This document shows, piece by piece, positions 46,566-59,728 of a DNA stretch of 64,000 nucleotides. The stretch is from Molossus alvarezi (taxonomy: Eukaryota > Chordata > Mammalia > Chiroptera > Molossidae). A program made the translations under genes and the position numbers. The notes below the pieces were generated by a model that was given only the letters and a program-made list of their open reading frames with translations, ran no database searches and was not told the origin of the DNA. Within the stretch, counting starts at the first letter, position 1, and every line of letters begins with the position of its first letter. The DNA lies in NCBI GenBank assembly GCA_037176705.1, contig CM073889.1, positions 54,553,596-54,617,595 on the forward strand, given 5' to 3'.

Positions 46566-46755
46566 TTGGTCTGCCAATGTGGCTCAGTTGGTTGGAGCAT
46601 CATTCCAAGCACTAAAAGGTTGCCAGTTCAATTCCCAGTGGGGGCACGTAGAGTAGGCAACTAATCAATGTTTCTCTCATACATGGCTATTTCTCCCCCC
46701 CCCCCCCCCCCCCCGCCTAAAATCAGTAAAACATATCCTTGGGTAAGGATAAAAA
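46566..46755 (+). mobile_element. Ves-like SINE with poly-C expansion
   Basis: 'tctgccaatgtggctcagtt' head, end 'atatccttgggtaaggataa'. Duplication AAAATTTACC at 46,555-46,564 and about 46,757-46,766. The pyrimidine middle is replaced by a C20 run (46,695-46,714). Confidence 0.9.
46695..46714 (+). repeat. C20 homopolymer
   Basis: Twenty consecutive C within the SINE. Sequencing or assembly length error is possible. Confidence 0.9.
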
Positions 46756-46871
46756 AAAAAATTTACCATCTTAACCATTCTTATGTATACATAACAATGG
46801 TATTAAATACATTCATAATGTCATTTAACCATCATCACCAACTCCTTTCATCTTGTAAAACTGAAATTCTA

Positions 46872-47034
46872 GCCCTGGCCAGTTTGGTTCAGTGGTTAGA
46901 GTTTCAGCCCGTGGATCAGAGTCACGGATTTGATTCCAGTCAAGGGCACATACCTCAGTTGCGGTTTGGTCCCTGGCCCTGGTTGGGATTGTGTGGGAGG
47001 TAACCAACTGATGTGTCTCTCTCATGTCAATGTT

Positions 47035-47076
<42 letters not shown>

Positions 47077-47153
47077 CCTGCCTCCGTCCCCCAGGCTCTA
47101 TCTGAAGATAAATGGAAAAGTATCCACAGGTGAGGATTTAAAAATAAATAAAA
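46872..47153 (+). mobile_element. Ves SINE, type A, with (CT)n expansion
   Basis: GCCCTGGCCAGTTTGGTTCA head and end 'tatccacaggtgaggattta'. Duplication TAAAACTGAAA(T/C)TCTA at 46,856-46,871 and 47,154-47,169. Confidence 0.93.
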
Positions 47154-47169
47154 TAAAACTGAAACTCTA

Positions 47170-47685
47170 AATGTATTACTTTTATACACAGTAAATGAAA
47201 ATAAAGTTCTGAAGCATTAAAAAAACTTTGAATGGAAATACATTAAAACATTAATGTTGATTTGGGGTGGTAGAAATTAAGAAAATCATATATTAATTTT
47301 GTAATGCTTCTGAAATTGTTTTTCTGTGAGGGCTAATAAATGTCTGCATTACTTTAATGCAGTCTGACAGGAAACAAAATCACCATCACAGAACTGCTAA
47401 AAGGTTCAATCAAAAGTTACTACTGAATTGCCAAGAACACAATGGATGTTCATGAAATGTGAGTGCCTTTCCTTTTGCAATGGGAAGAATAAATACTTCA
47501 TTATAAGCCAGGTACTAAAGTGAGAATTATTATTGTGTTAGACCTTCACAAAGGTGAAAAGACCAACATATAAAAAAACTGCCATGTATTTCCTACAAAT
47601 TACAGCCCACTGATTACATACTACTGCTTCAAATGACCTGGGGCAGATCTCTTCACAAATAGATAAATGATGCAAGCTCTGGGGC
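47170..47685. other. ISY1 intron, nothing assigned
   Basis: No exon or repeat recognised. Confidence 0.4.
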
Positions 47686-47935
47686 AGTATTTTTCAAGTT
47701 GAGACTCAGTGGTGGGTCATGAAATGAATTAAGTGGATCACAATCATCAATATTTTAAAAATCAAACTAAAACAGAATAGAAAATACCAAAGCACATCAA
47801 CACATACTAAGTATTTTTTCAGCACATGTTTCTGTTTCCTGAGCTGTTATATAGTGTGAGTGTAAGTGTGTGTGTGTGTGTGTGTGTGTTTTCAGTGGGT
47901 CATGGTCCCAAAAGCTTGAAAGCCTCTATTCTAGA
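47686..47935 (+). mobile_element. Possible hAT-like non-autonomous DNA transposon
   Basis: The left part 'gtatttttcaagttgagact ... gtgggtcatgaaatg' and the right part 'gtgggtcatggtcccaaaag cttgaaag' are roughly inverted at the outer ends. A (TG)n of about 25 bp lies inside (47,866-47,889). Confidence 0.4.
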
Positions 47936-48361
47936 GTACTGCATTTATAAGAGTCCAAAGAAAGGAAAGAATGAAGTGTCCCAAGGACCACTCTGGTAAA
48001 AATCCAATAATGGTCACCCCAATTCCCAAAGAGTTCAGACAAGAATGTGTGAGGGCCATGGTCATCTTAAGGCCCAGAGAGATCAACTGGCTTACTCAAG
48101 TTCATCTCACTGGTAAATGCAGGTGCCTTATCTGATCTGAGATCTGAGCTATGGCACCTTTAAACATTATCCAAACTATCCTTTCCATAGGCTTCTTGTC
48201 CACATGCAACAGGTACTTTTTCAAGCCTTTGTTCATGTCTTTAGTGCCTGCCATCTGGCAGGCAAGAGCTGGGAGCTGCAGGACCCCAGACAAGACCTAC
48301 CCACCCTGTCCAAAAATGTACAAGCTCCCTGCAACAGCCACTGGAGCTGCTGCTTACTTAC
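47936..48361. other. ISY1 intron near the next exon, nothing assigned
   Basis: No repeat recognised; the part next to the exon may be unique. Confidence 0.35.
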
Positions 48362-48474
48362 TACATAATCAGGACCACCCAGCTCCTTTATCCGGACCTC
48401 CCAGTGTCCTTTTTCTCTTAGCAGTTTGTTAATTTCATCATTCAGGTCACGAATTCGGAATTCACCTAAACCAG
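48362..48474 (-). CDS. ISY1: ISY1 coding exon (residues 63b-100)
   Basis: [20 protein letters not shown] then [17 protein letters not shown]. It starts with CT of a split Ala codon. Acceptor TTTTGTTTTCTAG, donor GTA|GTAAGT. The last residue is Val where human reads Gly as I recall it. An alternative donor three bases upstream (TAT|GTAGTA) would drop it. Confidence 0.95.
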
Positions 48475-48862
48475 CTAGAAAACAAAAATACTCATATCAT
48501 TTCCTCAAAACACCACTCAATTTTATCCATAAAAATAAATGCCACAGCAATAGTCATAGTAAGGGACTTTACCATAGAACTGACAGCACTGGACAGATCT
48601 TCCAGACAAAAATCAACAAGGGAACAGACACCTTAAATTACACACTAGATCAGATTAATTTAATGAAAATTTACAGAACACTTCATCCCAAAGCTGCAGA
48701 ATATACATTATTCTCAAGAGCGCAAAGAACATTCTCAAAGACAGACCACATGTTAGAATAAAAAATAAGATTGTACAAGTTTAAGATTATTGAAATCATA
48801 TCAAACATCTATTCAGATCACAAGGGTATGAAACAAGAAGTCAACTATAATAAAAACACTCA

Positions 48863-49080
48863 GCCCGGCCAGTGTGGCTCAGTGGTTGAGTATTGACCCA
48901 TGCACCAAGAGGCTGCCTGTTCAATTCCCAGTCAGGGCATATGCCCAGATTGTGGGCCAAATCCCCAGTGAGACGCATGCAGGAGGCGGCCAATGGATGT
49001 TCTCTCACACTGATGTTTCTATCTCTCTCTCCCTTCTCCCTTCCTCTCTAAAATCAATAAAGAAAAAAATTTTTTTAAAG
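48863..49080 (+). mobile_element. Ves SINE, type B
   Basis: GCCCGGCCAGTGTGGCTCAG head, end 'ctctctaaaatcaataaaga'. Perfect duplication AAAACACTCA at 48,853-48,862 and 49,081-49,090. Confidence 0.94.
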
Positions 49081-51560
49081 AAAACACTCAAAAACCTGTA
49101 AACACATGGAAGCTAAAAAGCATGTTATTAAACAATGAATGGGTTTACCAATGAGATCAAGAAAGAAAGAAAAACTTCCCAGAAACAACAGAACAACCCA
49201 AAATCTATAGGACACAGCAAAAGCAGTCCCAAGAAGGAAGTTCATAACACTATAAGCCTACCTGAAGAAACAAAAAAAAATTCTCCAATAAATGATCTAA
49301 CCCTACAACTAAAATTACTGGAAAGAGAACAACAAGAAAAGCCCAGAGTAAGTGGAAAGAAGGAAATAATAAAGATCAGAGCGGAAATAAATGACATAGG
49401 GACTAAAAAAAAAAAAATACAAAAGTAGAATGAAACCAAGAAGTGCTTCTTTGAGAACATAAACTAGATTGATCAACCTTTAGTCAAACACATCAAGAAA
49501 CATAGAGCGAAGACTCAAATAAATAAAATCAGAAATGAAAGAGGTAAGGTAACAACTGACATCAGAAATATACAACGAATTGCAAGAAAATAACATGAAC
49601 AACTATAGGCCAACAAATTAGACAACCTAGGCAAAATGGACAAATTCCTAGAAACATAAAATCTTCCAAAATTCAATCAGGAAGAATCAGAAAACCTGAA
49701 TAGGCAGATAACAATACAATTGAAGCAGTAATAAAAAATAAAAAAACTCTCAGCAAACTAAAGTCCTGGATAGAATGGTTTTACAGGTGAGTTTTACCAA
49801 ACATTCAAAGGAGAACTAACACCCATTCTCCTCCAATTACTCCAAAAATTCAAGAGAAAGGAAGACTTCCAAATTCTTTATATGAGGCCAGCATTATCCT
49901 AATGCCAAAATAAGATAAAGACACTACAAAGAAAAATAATTACAGGCCAACATCCCTGATGAACTTAGATGCTAAAATCCTCGACAAAATACTAGCCAAC
50001 TGGATCCAGCAATACATTAAAAAGATCATACACCATGACCAAATGGGATTTACTCCAGGGATGGAAGGTTGGTACAATATTCACAAATCAATAAATGTGA
50101 TTTACATCACAAAGAATGAAAGATAAAAATCACACGATCATATAAATAGATGCAGAAAAAGGATTTGACATAATCCAGTCCCCATTTATGATTGAAAACT
50201 CTCAGGAAAGTGGAAATAGTGGGATCATACCTCAATATAATAAAGGCCATATATGACAAACTTACAGCCAACATCATACTCAATGGGCAAAAACTAAAAG
50301 CGTTTTCCTTAAGAACAGGAACAAGACAGGGATGTCTGATTTCACCACTGTTATTCAACACATTATTGGAAGTCCTAGCCACAACAATCAAACAAGAAAA
50401 AATAAAAGGCATCTAAATGGGAAAGGAGAAAGTAAAATGTCATTATTTGCAGATGACATGATATTGTACATAGAAAACCCTAAAAACTCCACCAAAAGAC
50501 TACTAGATTTAATAAATGAATTCAGCAAAGTGGGAGAATACAAAATTAACATCCAAAAATCAATGTATTATACAGCAGTAATCAACTGTCAGAAAGAGAA
50601 AATAATAAGACAATGCCATTTATCATTACAACAACAACAAAAAATAAGATACCTAGAAATAAATGTAACCAAGGAGGTAAAACACGTGTACTTGGAAAAC
50701 TGTAGGACATAAAAAAAGAAATAGAGTAAGATACGAACTATTGGAAGCATATACTGTTTCATGGATTGGAAGAATTAACATCATTAAAATGTCCAAACTA
50801 CCCAAAGCAATTTATAGATTCAACACAATCTCTATTAAAAAACCAATAGCATATTTCACAGATCTAGAACAAACATTCCAAAAATTTACATGGAATCAAA
50901 AAAGACCCTGAATGGCCACAGAAATCTTGAGACAGAAGAACAAAGTTGGAGGAATCACAATACCAGATAACAAACTATACCACAAAGCCACTGTAATCAA
51001 AACAGCCTGGTACTGGCGCAAGAACAGGCATATAAATCAATGCAACAGAACAGTGAGCCTGGAAATCAACCCATGCCATTATGTTCAATTGGTATTTGAC
51101 AAAGAAAGCAAGGGCATACAATGGAATAGAGACATTATCTTCAATAAATAATGTTAAAAAAATTGAACAGGTACATGCAAAGAAACAAAACTATACCACC
51201 AACTGACATCATACATAAGAATAAACTCAAAATGAATAAAAGACTTAAATGTAAGTCACAAAACCATAAAAATCCTAGAAGAAAACATAGGCAATAAAAT
51301 CCCAGATATGTCTCATACCACAATTTTTACCAATGCATCCCCTAGGGCAAGAGAAACAAAGAAAAAATAAAATGAAAACAAATGGGACTACATCAAAAAA
51401 GTTTCCACACAGCAAAAGGAATCATCATCAAAATGAAAAGGGAACCCACTGTAAAGAACATATTTGCCAATGATACAACTGATAAGAGGTTAATTTCCAA
51501 AATATATCAAGAATTCATACAACTCAACAAAAGGAAGACAAACAATACAATTTAAAAATG

Positions 51561-51772
51561 GAGCCCAGACAGTTGGTTGAGCACTGTTCCATGCACCAAG
51601 AGGTCATCAGTTCAATTCCCGGTCAGGGCACATGTCCAGGTTGTGGGTTTGATCCCTGTGAGGGAGTGTGGAGCGGACAGCCAACTGACATTTCTTTCCC
51701 ATTGGTATTTCTCTCTCTCTCCTTCCCACTTCCTCTCTCTGAAAATGAATAAAAACACAATTTTTTGTTTTT
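51561..51772 (+). mobile_element. Ves SINE, type B
   Basis: 'cccagacagttggttgagca', 'gtcagggcacatgtccaggt', end 'tctctgaaaatgaataaaaa'. The flanking L1 bases (AAATGG) are duplicated on both sides. Confidence 0.88.
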
Positions 51773-51787
51773 GTTTTTAAATGGGCA

Positions 51788-52012
51788 GCCCGGCAGGTGT
51801 GGCTCAGTGGACTGAGCATCATCCAATGGACTGAGAGGTCCCAGTTCAATTCCCAGTCAGGGAACATGCCTAGGTTACAGGCTCAATCCCCAGTGGGGGG
51901 AGTTCAGGAAGCACTGAATCAATGTTTCTCTCGCACATCAATGTTTCTATCTCTCTCTCCCTTACTCTCTCTCTAAAAAAAAAAACAATAAAATTTTTTT
52001 TTTTTTTTTTTT
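51788..52012 (+). mobile_element. Ves SINE, type B
   Basis: GCCCGGCAGGTGTGGCTCAG head, end 'ctctctctaaaaaaaaaaac' and a T-run. Duplication AATGGGCA at about 51,780-51,787 and 52,135-52,142, with the short SINE nested in its tail. Confidence 0.88.
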
Positions 52013-52105
52013 GCCCAGGCCAGTTTGGCTCAGCGGTTAAGCGTCGGCCTGTGGATCAGAGAGTCCTGGGTTCAGTTCCCACTAGGGGCACATACCAAAA
52101 AAAAA
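52013..52105 (+). mobile_element. Head-only (short) Ves SINE
   Basis: Only the tRNA-like head is present, from 'gcccaggccagtttggctca' to GGGGCACATACC (52,096), followed at once by A9 and then (TA)n. The CT-rich and tail regions of type A are absent. The endpoint is the same as in the copy at 61,044. Confidence 0.75.
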
Positions 52106-52136
<31 letters not shown>

Positions 52137-52989
52137 TGGGCAAAAGAGCTGAACAGACAATCCTTCAAAGAAGAAATAGTGATGGCCACAGACATGTGTA
52201 AAAATGCTCAACATCGGTAATCATCAGAGAGATGCAAATTAAAACACAATAAAGTATCTCCTCAAACCTACCAGAATGGTTAAGTCAACAAACAAGTGCT
52301 GGAACAGATGTGGAGTAAAGGGAAAGCTAATACAATGTTGGTGGAAATGCAGACTGATGCAAACACTGTGGAAAACAGCATGAAGTTTCCTCAAAAAATT
52401 AAATATGGAACTACCCTTTGACCCAGCAATGCCACTTCTGGGAATATATCCTAAAAATCCCAAAACACCAATCACAAAGAATATATGCACCCCTATGTTC
52501 ATAGCAGTGTTATTTACTATAGCTAAGATTTGGAAACAACCCAAGTGCCCATTTTTGATGAGTGAATAAAAAAGCTGTGGTACATTTTATACAATGGAGT
52601 ACTATGTGGCTGTAAAAAGAATCTCTTACACTTTAAGGCAGCATGAATGAACCTGGGGATTATTATGCTAAGCGAAATAAGCTAGTCAGAGAAATACAAA
52701 TATTACATGATTGCATTTATATGTGGAATCTAATAACAAAATAAACTGATGAACAAAATAGACCCAGAGGCATGTATACATGGAACAGACTGACAGATCT
52801 CAGAGGGGAGGAGTGTTGGGGGACAGGAAGAGATTAACCAATAAATTTATATGTATATATGCAAAGCCCATGGACACAGAAAATAGGGTAGTGAAGGCAC
52901 TGGGGCAGGGGTTAGGCTGAGGAGGACAAAGGGAGGGGAGAAATGGGGAATATCTGTAATACTGTCAACAACAACAATAATGAATGTCA

Positions 52990-53384
52990 ATGTATAAAAG
53001 TACATACAACATAAAAATACTCATTTTATATTTTTTTTAAAACCCTCAACACACAAATAAATGAATATGCAAGGATTATGAACAGAGTTCCCACCAGTAT
53101 GGGGGGAGGGGGAATCCTTGAAAAAAACTTCATCTGTATTAGCAACCAAAAAAATATAAACTGAAGCAATCCTGTAGTTCTATTTACATAACTATTAAAA
53201 TAGCAAAATCTTAGAGGTGGTACACTTAGCCTCCAATTCCAGTATATGTGCAAGTGAGGCTGGCAGCATTCTGTATTGATTTGGTACTTTCAAGAAAACG
53301 TGTTGTTAAATGGCAACATGGTTTGACACAGACTACAGCCTAAGAATTAAGCCTAAGAAACTAATTTTAAAAAATGTGCATAAA
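52990..53384. other. ISY1 intron, nothing assigned
   Basis: No exon. G-rich run at 53,101-53,112. No repeat recognised. Confidence 0.4.
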
Positions 53385-54203
53385 AATTCCAAAATGGCAG
53401 CAGAGTTAATGAAAGCTACACAGAACATCTCCTAGGACCAAGCTGAAATTACAACTAAAAGAAAGACAAATCATCAGGAAAAGGCAACATAAAAGCAGCA
53501 TGCTAGGACCATATAACGAGGGACACTGAATCGATCCTGGTAGGATTACAGAGGCACAAGAGGAGGGTTGAGAGGCCACTGACAGCAGCAGTCTTTGCTG
53601 TGAGCAGCACCCTCAGGCTTAAACTCCCAAGTCCACTCCACAGCAAAGAGAGTCAGGACAGAGCACTAAAATAGCCACAGCCACACACCTTGGGCTCTGG
53701 CAGTGGGAGAGCGGACTGGATTAAAACTGTGTGGGGACACTCAGGATTTGGAAGGCACTCAGAGCTTTTGCTGAGATGCAGCCACCCAGGACAGTGGCCA
53801 TCTTACTCCTTCCCAAGGCTCTGGGGAAAGGAGGTGGCCCCTCCTTCAGATATTCAACCCCATACAGGTGGGCCATTGAAATGCAAATTGTAGCTCATTA
53901 ATAACAAGCATCTGCCCCACCCTCAAGAATTCCCCTTATGTTGAAAACCTGAGGGAGTTTTTCATTTAACTGAGAACCCAAGGTTCTTCAAGTAACGCTT
54001 ACTAATGGCCTCCAGGCAAAAACCTACAGGATAACTGAACAGTTCCTGGGCTTACAACTCTACCCAGGAAACTAAGACTTGACAGGGGTGTTTAACATGG
54101 GTCCTCCCTCGCTCATCCAAACCCAGTAGAGGGAGCCACAAACAGAACACCAACACCCACAGATAAAATTTGGCAAGCTCCAAAACCCACTGAGATAGCC
54201 AAA

Positions 54204-55085
54204 ATGGTGAAAGTAAGAAACAAATCCCAAATGAAAGAATAAGAGACTTCTATCAAAGATGAGATAAATAAAATACAGTTAGGCAAGTTAACATAGCTAG
54301 AATTCAGAGCCATAATCTTGAGGAAACTCAACAGCATGAGTAAGGACATCAACATAAAAACATTGAAAATCAACCAATTAGAAATGAAAAACCACCAAGA
54401 AATGAAGAGTGACAAAGCAGAAATAAAGAACACATTGGAAGAACTAAACAGCAGAGGAGAGGAAGCTGAGGACTGGATCAGTAAATTAGAAGACACGGTA
54501 GAAAAAAATCAACCAATCAAAAAAACCAAAAGAAAAAAACAATTAAAAAACAGGAAGACAGCTTAAGAGAACTGTGGGACATAATAACATTTGCATCATT
54601 GGAGTCCACAAAGAGGAATAAAATAGGCAAGGCTTAGAGAATATATTTGAAGACAAAATGACACAAAACTTCCCTAATTTGGTAAAGAAAGAAGGTACTC
54701 AAGTTCAAGAAGCACAGAGAACCCCAAGTAAGAAGAATCCAAACAAGCCCACACCAAGACATAGTAATAAAAATGGAAAAAATTAAAGACAAAGAGAGAA
54801 TCCTAAAGGCAGCAAGAGATAAACAACAGCTTACCTACAAAAGAACCCCCACAAGGCTATCAGCTGACTTCTCAATAGAAACACTACAGGACAGAAGGAA
54901 ATGGCATGAAGTAATCAAGGTCATGAAAAACAAGAATCTGAATCCAAGACTACTCTACCCAGCAAAGCTATCATTCAAAATAGAAGATCTAATAAAGAGC
55001 TTCCCAGACATTAAAAAAAAAAAAGCTAAGGGAATACATTAGCATCAAACCAGCACCACAAGAAAGGTTAAAAGAACTGCTGTAA
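54204..55085 (+). pseudogene. L1-C ORF1, broken
   Basis: Starts MVKVRNK. A coiled-coil-like stretch lies at 54,318-54,566 (SKDINIKTLKINQLEMKN...). The C-terminal RNA-binding part is at 54,773-55,042 (ERILKAARDKQQLTY, LNPRLLYPAKLSF). Frameshifts at about 54,560 and 54,760. Confidence 0.8.
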
Positions 55086-55126
55086 TTAGTAGAATAGGAA
55101 GAAAAATATAAATACACTAAACAAAA

Positions 55127-58100
55127 ATGGCAATAAATAAGTACATACCAATAATCACCTTAAATGTAAATGGTCTGAATGCTCCAATAAAAAGACACAG
55201 AGTAGATGATTGCATAAAAAAACATGACTCATATATATGTTGTTTACAGGAGACCCACCTCACAACAAAAGACTTACAAAGGTTGAAAGTGAAGGGATGA
55301 AAATAAAAATCCAAGCAAACAGGAAAGAAAAAAAAGTTCGGGTAGCAGTACTCATATCTGATAAAGTAGATTTCAAAATGAAGGCCATAACTGTAGACAA
55401 AGAAGGCCACTATATAATATTGAAAGGATCTAGACAACAGGAAGATATAAACTTGGCAAACATATATGCTCCCAATATAGAAGCACCAAAATATATTAAA
55501 AATCTTCTGGAGGACTTCAAAGAGAAATGGACAGCAATACAATCATAGCAGGAGACTTCAACACCCCACTGACATCACTGGATAGATCCTCTAGACAAAA
55601 AATTACAAAGAAAACAGAGACTCTAAATGAAGCACTAGACTAAATAGATTTAATAAATATCTACAGAGAATTAAACCACAAAACTACAGAACTCACATTC
55701 TTCTCAAGTGCACATGGGACATTATCAAAGACAGACCACATGTTAGGACACTAAGTCACTACAAGTTCAAGAAGACTAAAATCATATCAAGCATATTCTC
55801 AGACCACAATGGCATGAAACTAGAAATCAACTGCATCAAGAACATGCAAAGACATTTGAAAACATGGAGCCTAAATAGCATGTTGTTAAATAATTAATGG
55901 GTGCCATGGTGATCAAAGAAGAAATTAAAAACTTCCTGGAAACGGCCCTGGATGGTTTGGCTCAGCGGTTAGAGCATCGGCCTGCGGTCCGGAGAGACCC
56001 GGGTTCGGTTCCCGCTAAGGGCACGTACCTCGGTTGCAGTTTGTCCCCGCCTGGTTGGTCGTGCAGGTGGCAGCCACTCGATGTGTCCCTTTCACATCGA
56101 TGTTTCTCTCTCTCTCTCTTCCTCTCTCTCCCTCCCACTCTATCTGTGCAAAAAATGGAAAAAAATGTCCTTGGGTGAGGATAAAAAAAAAAAAACTTCC
56201 TGGAAACGAAAGAAAATGAACACAAAACAACACAAAATCTATGGGATGCTGCAAAAGCAGTTCTGAGAAGTAAGTTCATAGCACTACAGGCCTACCTCAA
56301 GAAACAAGAAAAATTTCTAATAGACTATCTAACCTCACAACTTAAAGAACTAGAAAGCAAACAAAAAGAAAACCCCAGAGCAAGTAGAAGGAAGGAAATA
56401 GTAAAGATCAGAGCAGAAATAAATGACATAGAGACCAAAAAACAATTCAAAGGATCAATGAAACAAAGAGGTCATTTTTCGAAAAGATAAAGATTGATGG
56501 ACCCTCGGTTAGAATCAGAAAGAAAACAGAGAGAACCCAAATACACAAAATCAGAAATGAAATAGGAGAAGTAACAACCAACACCACAGAAATACAAAGG
56601 ATTATTAACCGGATTATTAACAAATACTATGAACAATTATATGGCAACAAATTCGACAATCTAAGCAAAATGAACAAATTTCTAAAAACACACAGTCTCC
56701 CAAAACTGGACTGGGAAGAGAGAGAAAACTTGAACAGACCAATAACAACTAAGGAAATTGAAGAGGTAATCAAGACTCTCCCAGCACACAAACATCCCAG
56801 GCCCAGATGGCTTCACGGGGGAGTATTACTGAACATTCAAAGAAGAACTAACACCCATTCTCCTCAAACTATTTAAAAAAATTCAAAAATAAGGAAGACT
56901 TCCAAACTTGTTTTATGAAGTGAGCATAATTCTAATCAAAAAACCAGAAAAAGAAACTACAAAGAAAGAAAACTACAGGCCAATATCCCTGATAAACATA
57001 GACAGCAAAATCCTGAACAAAATACTAGCAAATTGGATCCAGCAATACACCAAAAAAATTATCCACCATGACCAAGTGGGATTCATCCCAGGGATGCAAG
57101 GCTGGTACAATATTCGCACATCAATAAACATGATACACCACATAAATAAAATGAAGAATAAAAACCACATGATCATATCAATAGATGCCGAAAGAGCCTT
57201 CGACAAAATCCAGCATCCATGTCTGATAAAAACGCTCAAAAACGCTCAGCAACATGGGAATAGAGGGATCATATCTAGACATAATAAAGGGCATATATGA
57301 AAGACCTACAGCCAACATCATACTCATTGGACAAAAATTAAAAGCATTTCCCTTAGGAACAGGAACAAGGCAGGGATGCCTACTTTTCGCCACTCTTACT
57401 TAACATAGTATTGGAAGTCTTAGCCACAGCAATCAGACAGGAGGAAAAAATAAAAGGGATCCAAATGGGAAAGGAGGAAGCGAAACTGTCATTATTCGCA
57501 GATGACATGATACTATCTATAAGTAGAAAACCACAAAGACTCCATCAAAAATTTACTAGACTTAATAAATGAATTTGGAAAAGTAGCAGGATACAAAATT
57601 AACATCAAGAAATCAATGGCATTCTTATACACCAATGATGAACTCACGGAAAGAGAAACTAATAAAACAATCCCATTTACCATTGCGGCAACAAAATTAA
57701 GATACCTAGGAATAACCTTAAACAAAGAAAAAAAAAGACCTAGTGGCAGAAAACTACAGATCTTTGCAAAAAGAAACAGAGGAAGTTATAAAAAAGTGGA
57801 AGCACATATCCTGTTCATGGATTGGAAGAATTAACATCATTAAAATGTCCGTATTACCCAAAGCAATCTATAGATTCAATGCAATCCCCATCAAAATACC
57901 AATGGCATACTTCACAGAACTAGAAAAAGTACTTAAAAAGTTCATATGGAACCAAAAAAGACCTCGAATAGCCACAGTAATCTTGAAAAAGAAGAATAAA
58001 GTTGGAAGGATCACATTACCAGATTTCAGGTTATACTACAAAGCCACTCTAATCAAAACAGCCTGGTACTGGCACAAGAACAGGCACATAGACCAGTGGA

Positions 58101-59229
58101 ACAGCATAGAGAACTCAGAAATGGACCCAAGGCAATATGCTCAATTATATTTGACAAAGGTGGCAAGAGCATACAGTGAAGTAAAGACAGCCTTTTTAAT
58201 AAATGGTGCTGGGAAAATTGGACAGCTACTTGCAGAAAAATGAAACTAGACCATCAACTTATACCCTACACAGAATAAACTCAAAATGGATAAAAGACTT
58301 AAGTGTGACTCATGAATCCATAAAAATCCTAGAAGAAACTGTAGGCAACAAAATTTCAGACATCATACGGAGCAGAATTTTCACTGATACATCACCTAAG
58401 GCAATAGAAACAAAGGAGAAAATGAACACATGGGACTACATCAAACACAAAAGCTTCTGCACAGCGAAAGATACAATCAGCAAAACGGAAAGGCTACCCA
58501 CTGTATGGGAGAGCATAATTGCCAATGCTATATCAGATAAGGGGTTAATTTCCAATATATCTAGAGTGCTTATACAACTCCACAAACGGAAGACAAAGAA
58601 CCCAATTAAAAAATGGGCAGAGGAAATAGACACCTCTTCAAACAGGACATACAAATGACTAAGAGACATATGAACAAATGCTCAACATCACTAATCATCA
58701 GAGAGACGCAAATTAAAACAACAATGTGGTATCTCCTCACACCTCTCAGAATGGCAGCCATCAACAAATCATCAAACAAATGTTGGCGAGGTTGTGGAGA
58801 AAAGGGGACTCTAGTACACTGCTGGTGGGAATGCAGACTAGTGCAGGCACTATGGAAAACAATATGGTGTTACCTCAAAAAATTAAAAATTGAACTGCCA
58901 TTTGACCCAGTGATCCCAATTCTAGGAATATACCCTAAGAAGCTAAGAAGCCTGAAATACCAAGCAGAAAGAATATATGTACCCCCATGTTTGTAGCAAC
59001 ACTATTTACAATAGGTTAAGATCTGGAAACAGCCCAGATGTCCATCAGTAGACAAATGGATAAAAAGCTGTGGTACATATACACAATGGAGTACTACGCA
59101 GCTATAAGAAAGAAAGATCTCTTATCCTTTGAGACTACATGGAGGGACCTGGAAAGTATCATCCTAAGTGAAACAAGCCAAACAGAGAAAGACAAGTATC
59201 ATATGATCTCACTTATTTGTGGAATATAA
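55127..59229 (+). pseudogene. L1-C ORF2, broken
   Basis: Endonuclease region 55,237-55,760, SINE at 55,945-56,190, RT at 56,908-57,300 ([12 protein letters not shown]), then about 57,480-57,610 and 57,743-58,243, C-terminal pieces 58,203-58,658 and 58,613-58,996 (ending VPPCL-stop) and 59,038-59,229. At least six frameshifts. Inactive. Confidence 0.85.
55945..56190 (+). mobile_element. Ves SINE, type A, young
   Basis: Near-consensus copy in L1-C ORF2. Perfect 18-bp duplication AAAAACTTCCTGGAAACG at 55,927-55,944 and 56,191-56,208. Confidence 0.96.
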
Positions 59230-59644
59230 TGAACATAACAGTCTGAGAAATGGGTTAGTCCCAGAGACCTGGAAGTGGGGTACTGACTGACAGTCCCCAG
59301 AAGAGGGGGTGGGGGGGAGAGATAAATCACAGAACTTATATGCATGTATGCATGGACAATGGACATGGACAACAAAGCTGGGGACAGGGCAGGGAGGGAG
59401 GGGGAGGGGGGAATCAGTGGGGGAAAAAGGAGAAACATCTGTAACAAAAATTAATTAATATAAAAATAAATAAAAATAAAAACAAATAAATAAAAAATAA
59501 TTGAAAAAATAAAATGTAGTATTACATTTTAAACAAACAAACAAAAAAATAAAGAACAAGTTTAGAGGTATCACACTACCTGGTATCAATCAAACTAGTA
59601 TAGTTATTAAACCAGCATTGGTACTGGCATAAAAACACAGATCA

Positions 59645-59728
59645 TGGAGGTGGGAGCAGGAAGGAGGGGGTCAAGGAGGAAAAAAGGGGGGCATCTGAAA
59701 TAATTTAAACAATAAAAAAATAAAATAA
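59645..59728 (+). mobile_element. 84-bp L1 3'-end insertion
   Basis: A G-rich 3' UTR scrap ('ggagcaggaaggagggggtc', 'gggcatctgaaataatttaa') plus an A-rich tail. Perfect 16-bp duplication ATAAAAACACAGATCA at 59,629-59,644 and 59,729-59,744. An extreme 5' truncation. Confidence 0.88.

Larger units (their letters stand above)
48541..52985 (+). mobile_element. Older L1 (L1-E), ORF2 to 3' UTR, interrupted by SINEs
   Basis: Begins in the ORF2 endonuclease (48,541), with recognisable pieces at 48,541-48,761 (PKAAEYTLFSRA, KTDHMLE), 49,135-49,428, 50,192-50,416 ([13 protein letters not shown]), 50,332-50,712 ([14 protein letters not shown]), 50,912-51,151 and the 3' UTR to 52,985. Many stops and frameshifts. 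SINEs interrupt it at 48,863, 51,561, 51,788 and 52,013. Its left end lies about 65 bp from the acceptor of the ISY1 exon. Confidence 0.88.
53385..59470 (+). mobile_element. Near-full-length L1 (L1-C)
   Basis: 5' UTR 53,385-54,203, ORF1 54,204 to about 55,085, ORF2 from 55,127, 3' UTR and A-rich tail to about 59,470. Once the SINE at 55,945-56,190 is removed it is about 5.8 kb. It aligns end to end with L1-A and, in the ORF2 C-terminus, almost perfectly with L1-B. A clear target duplication was not found. Confidence 0.9.
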
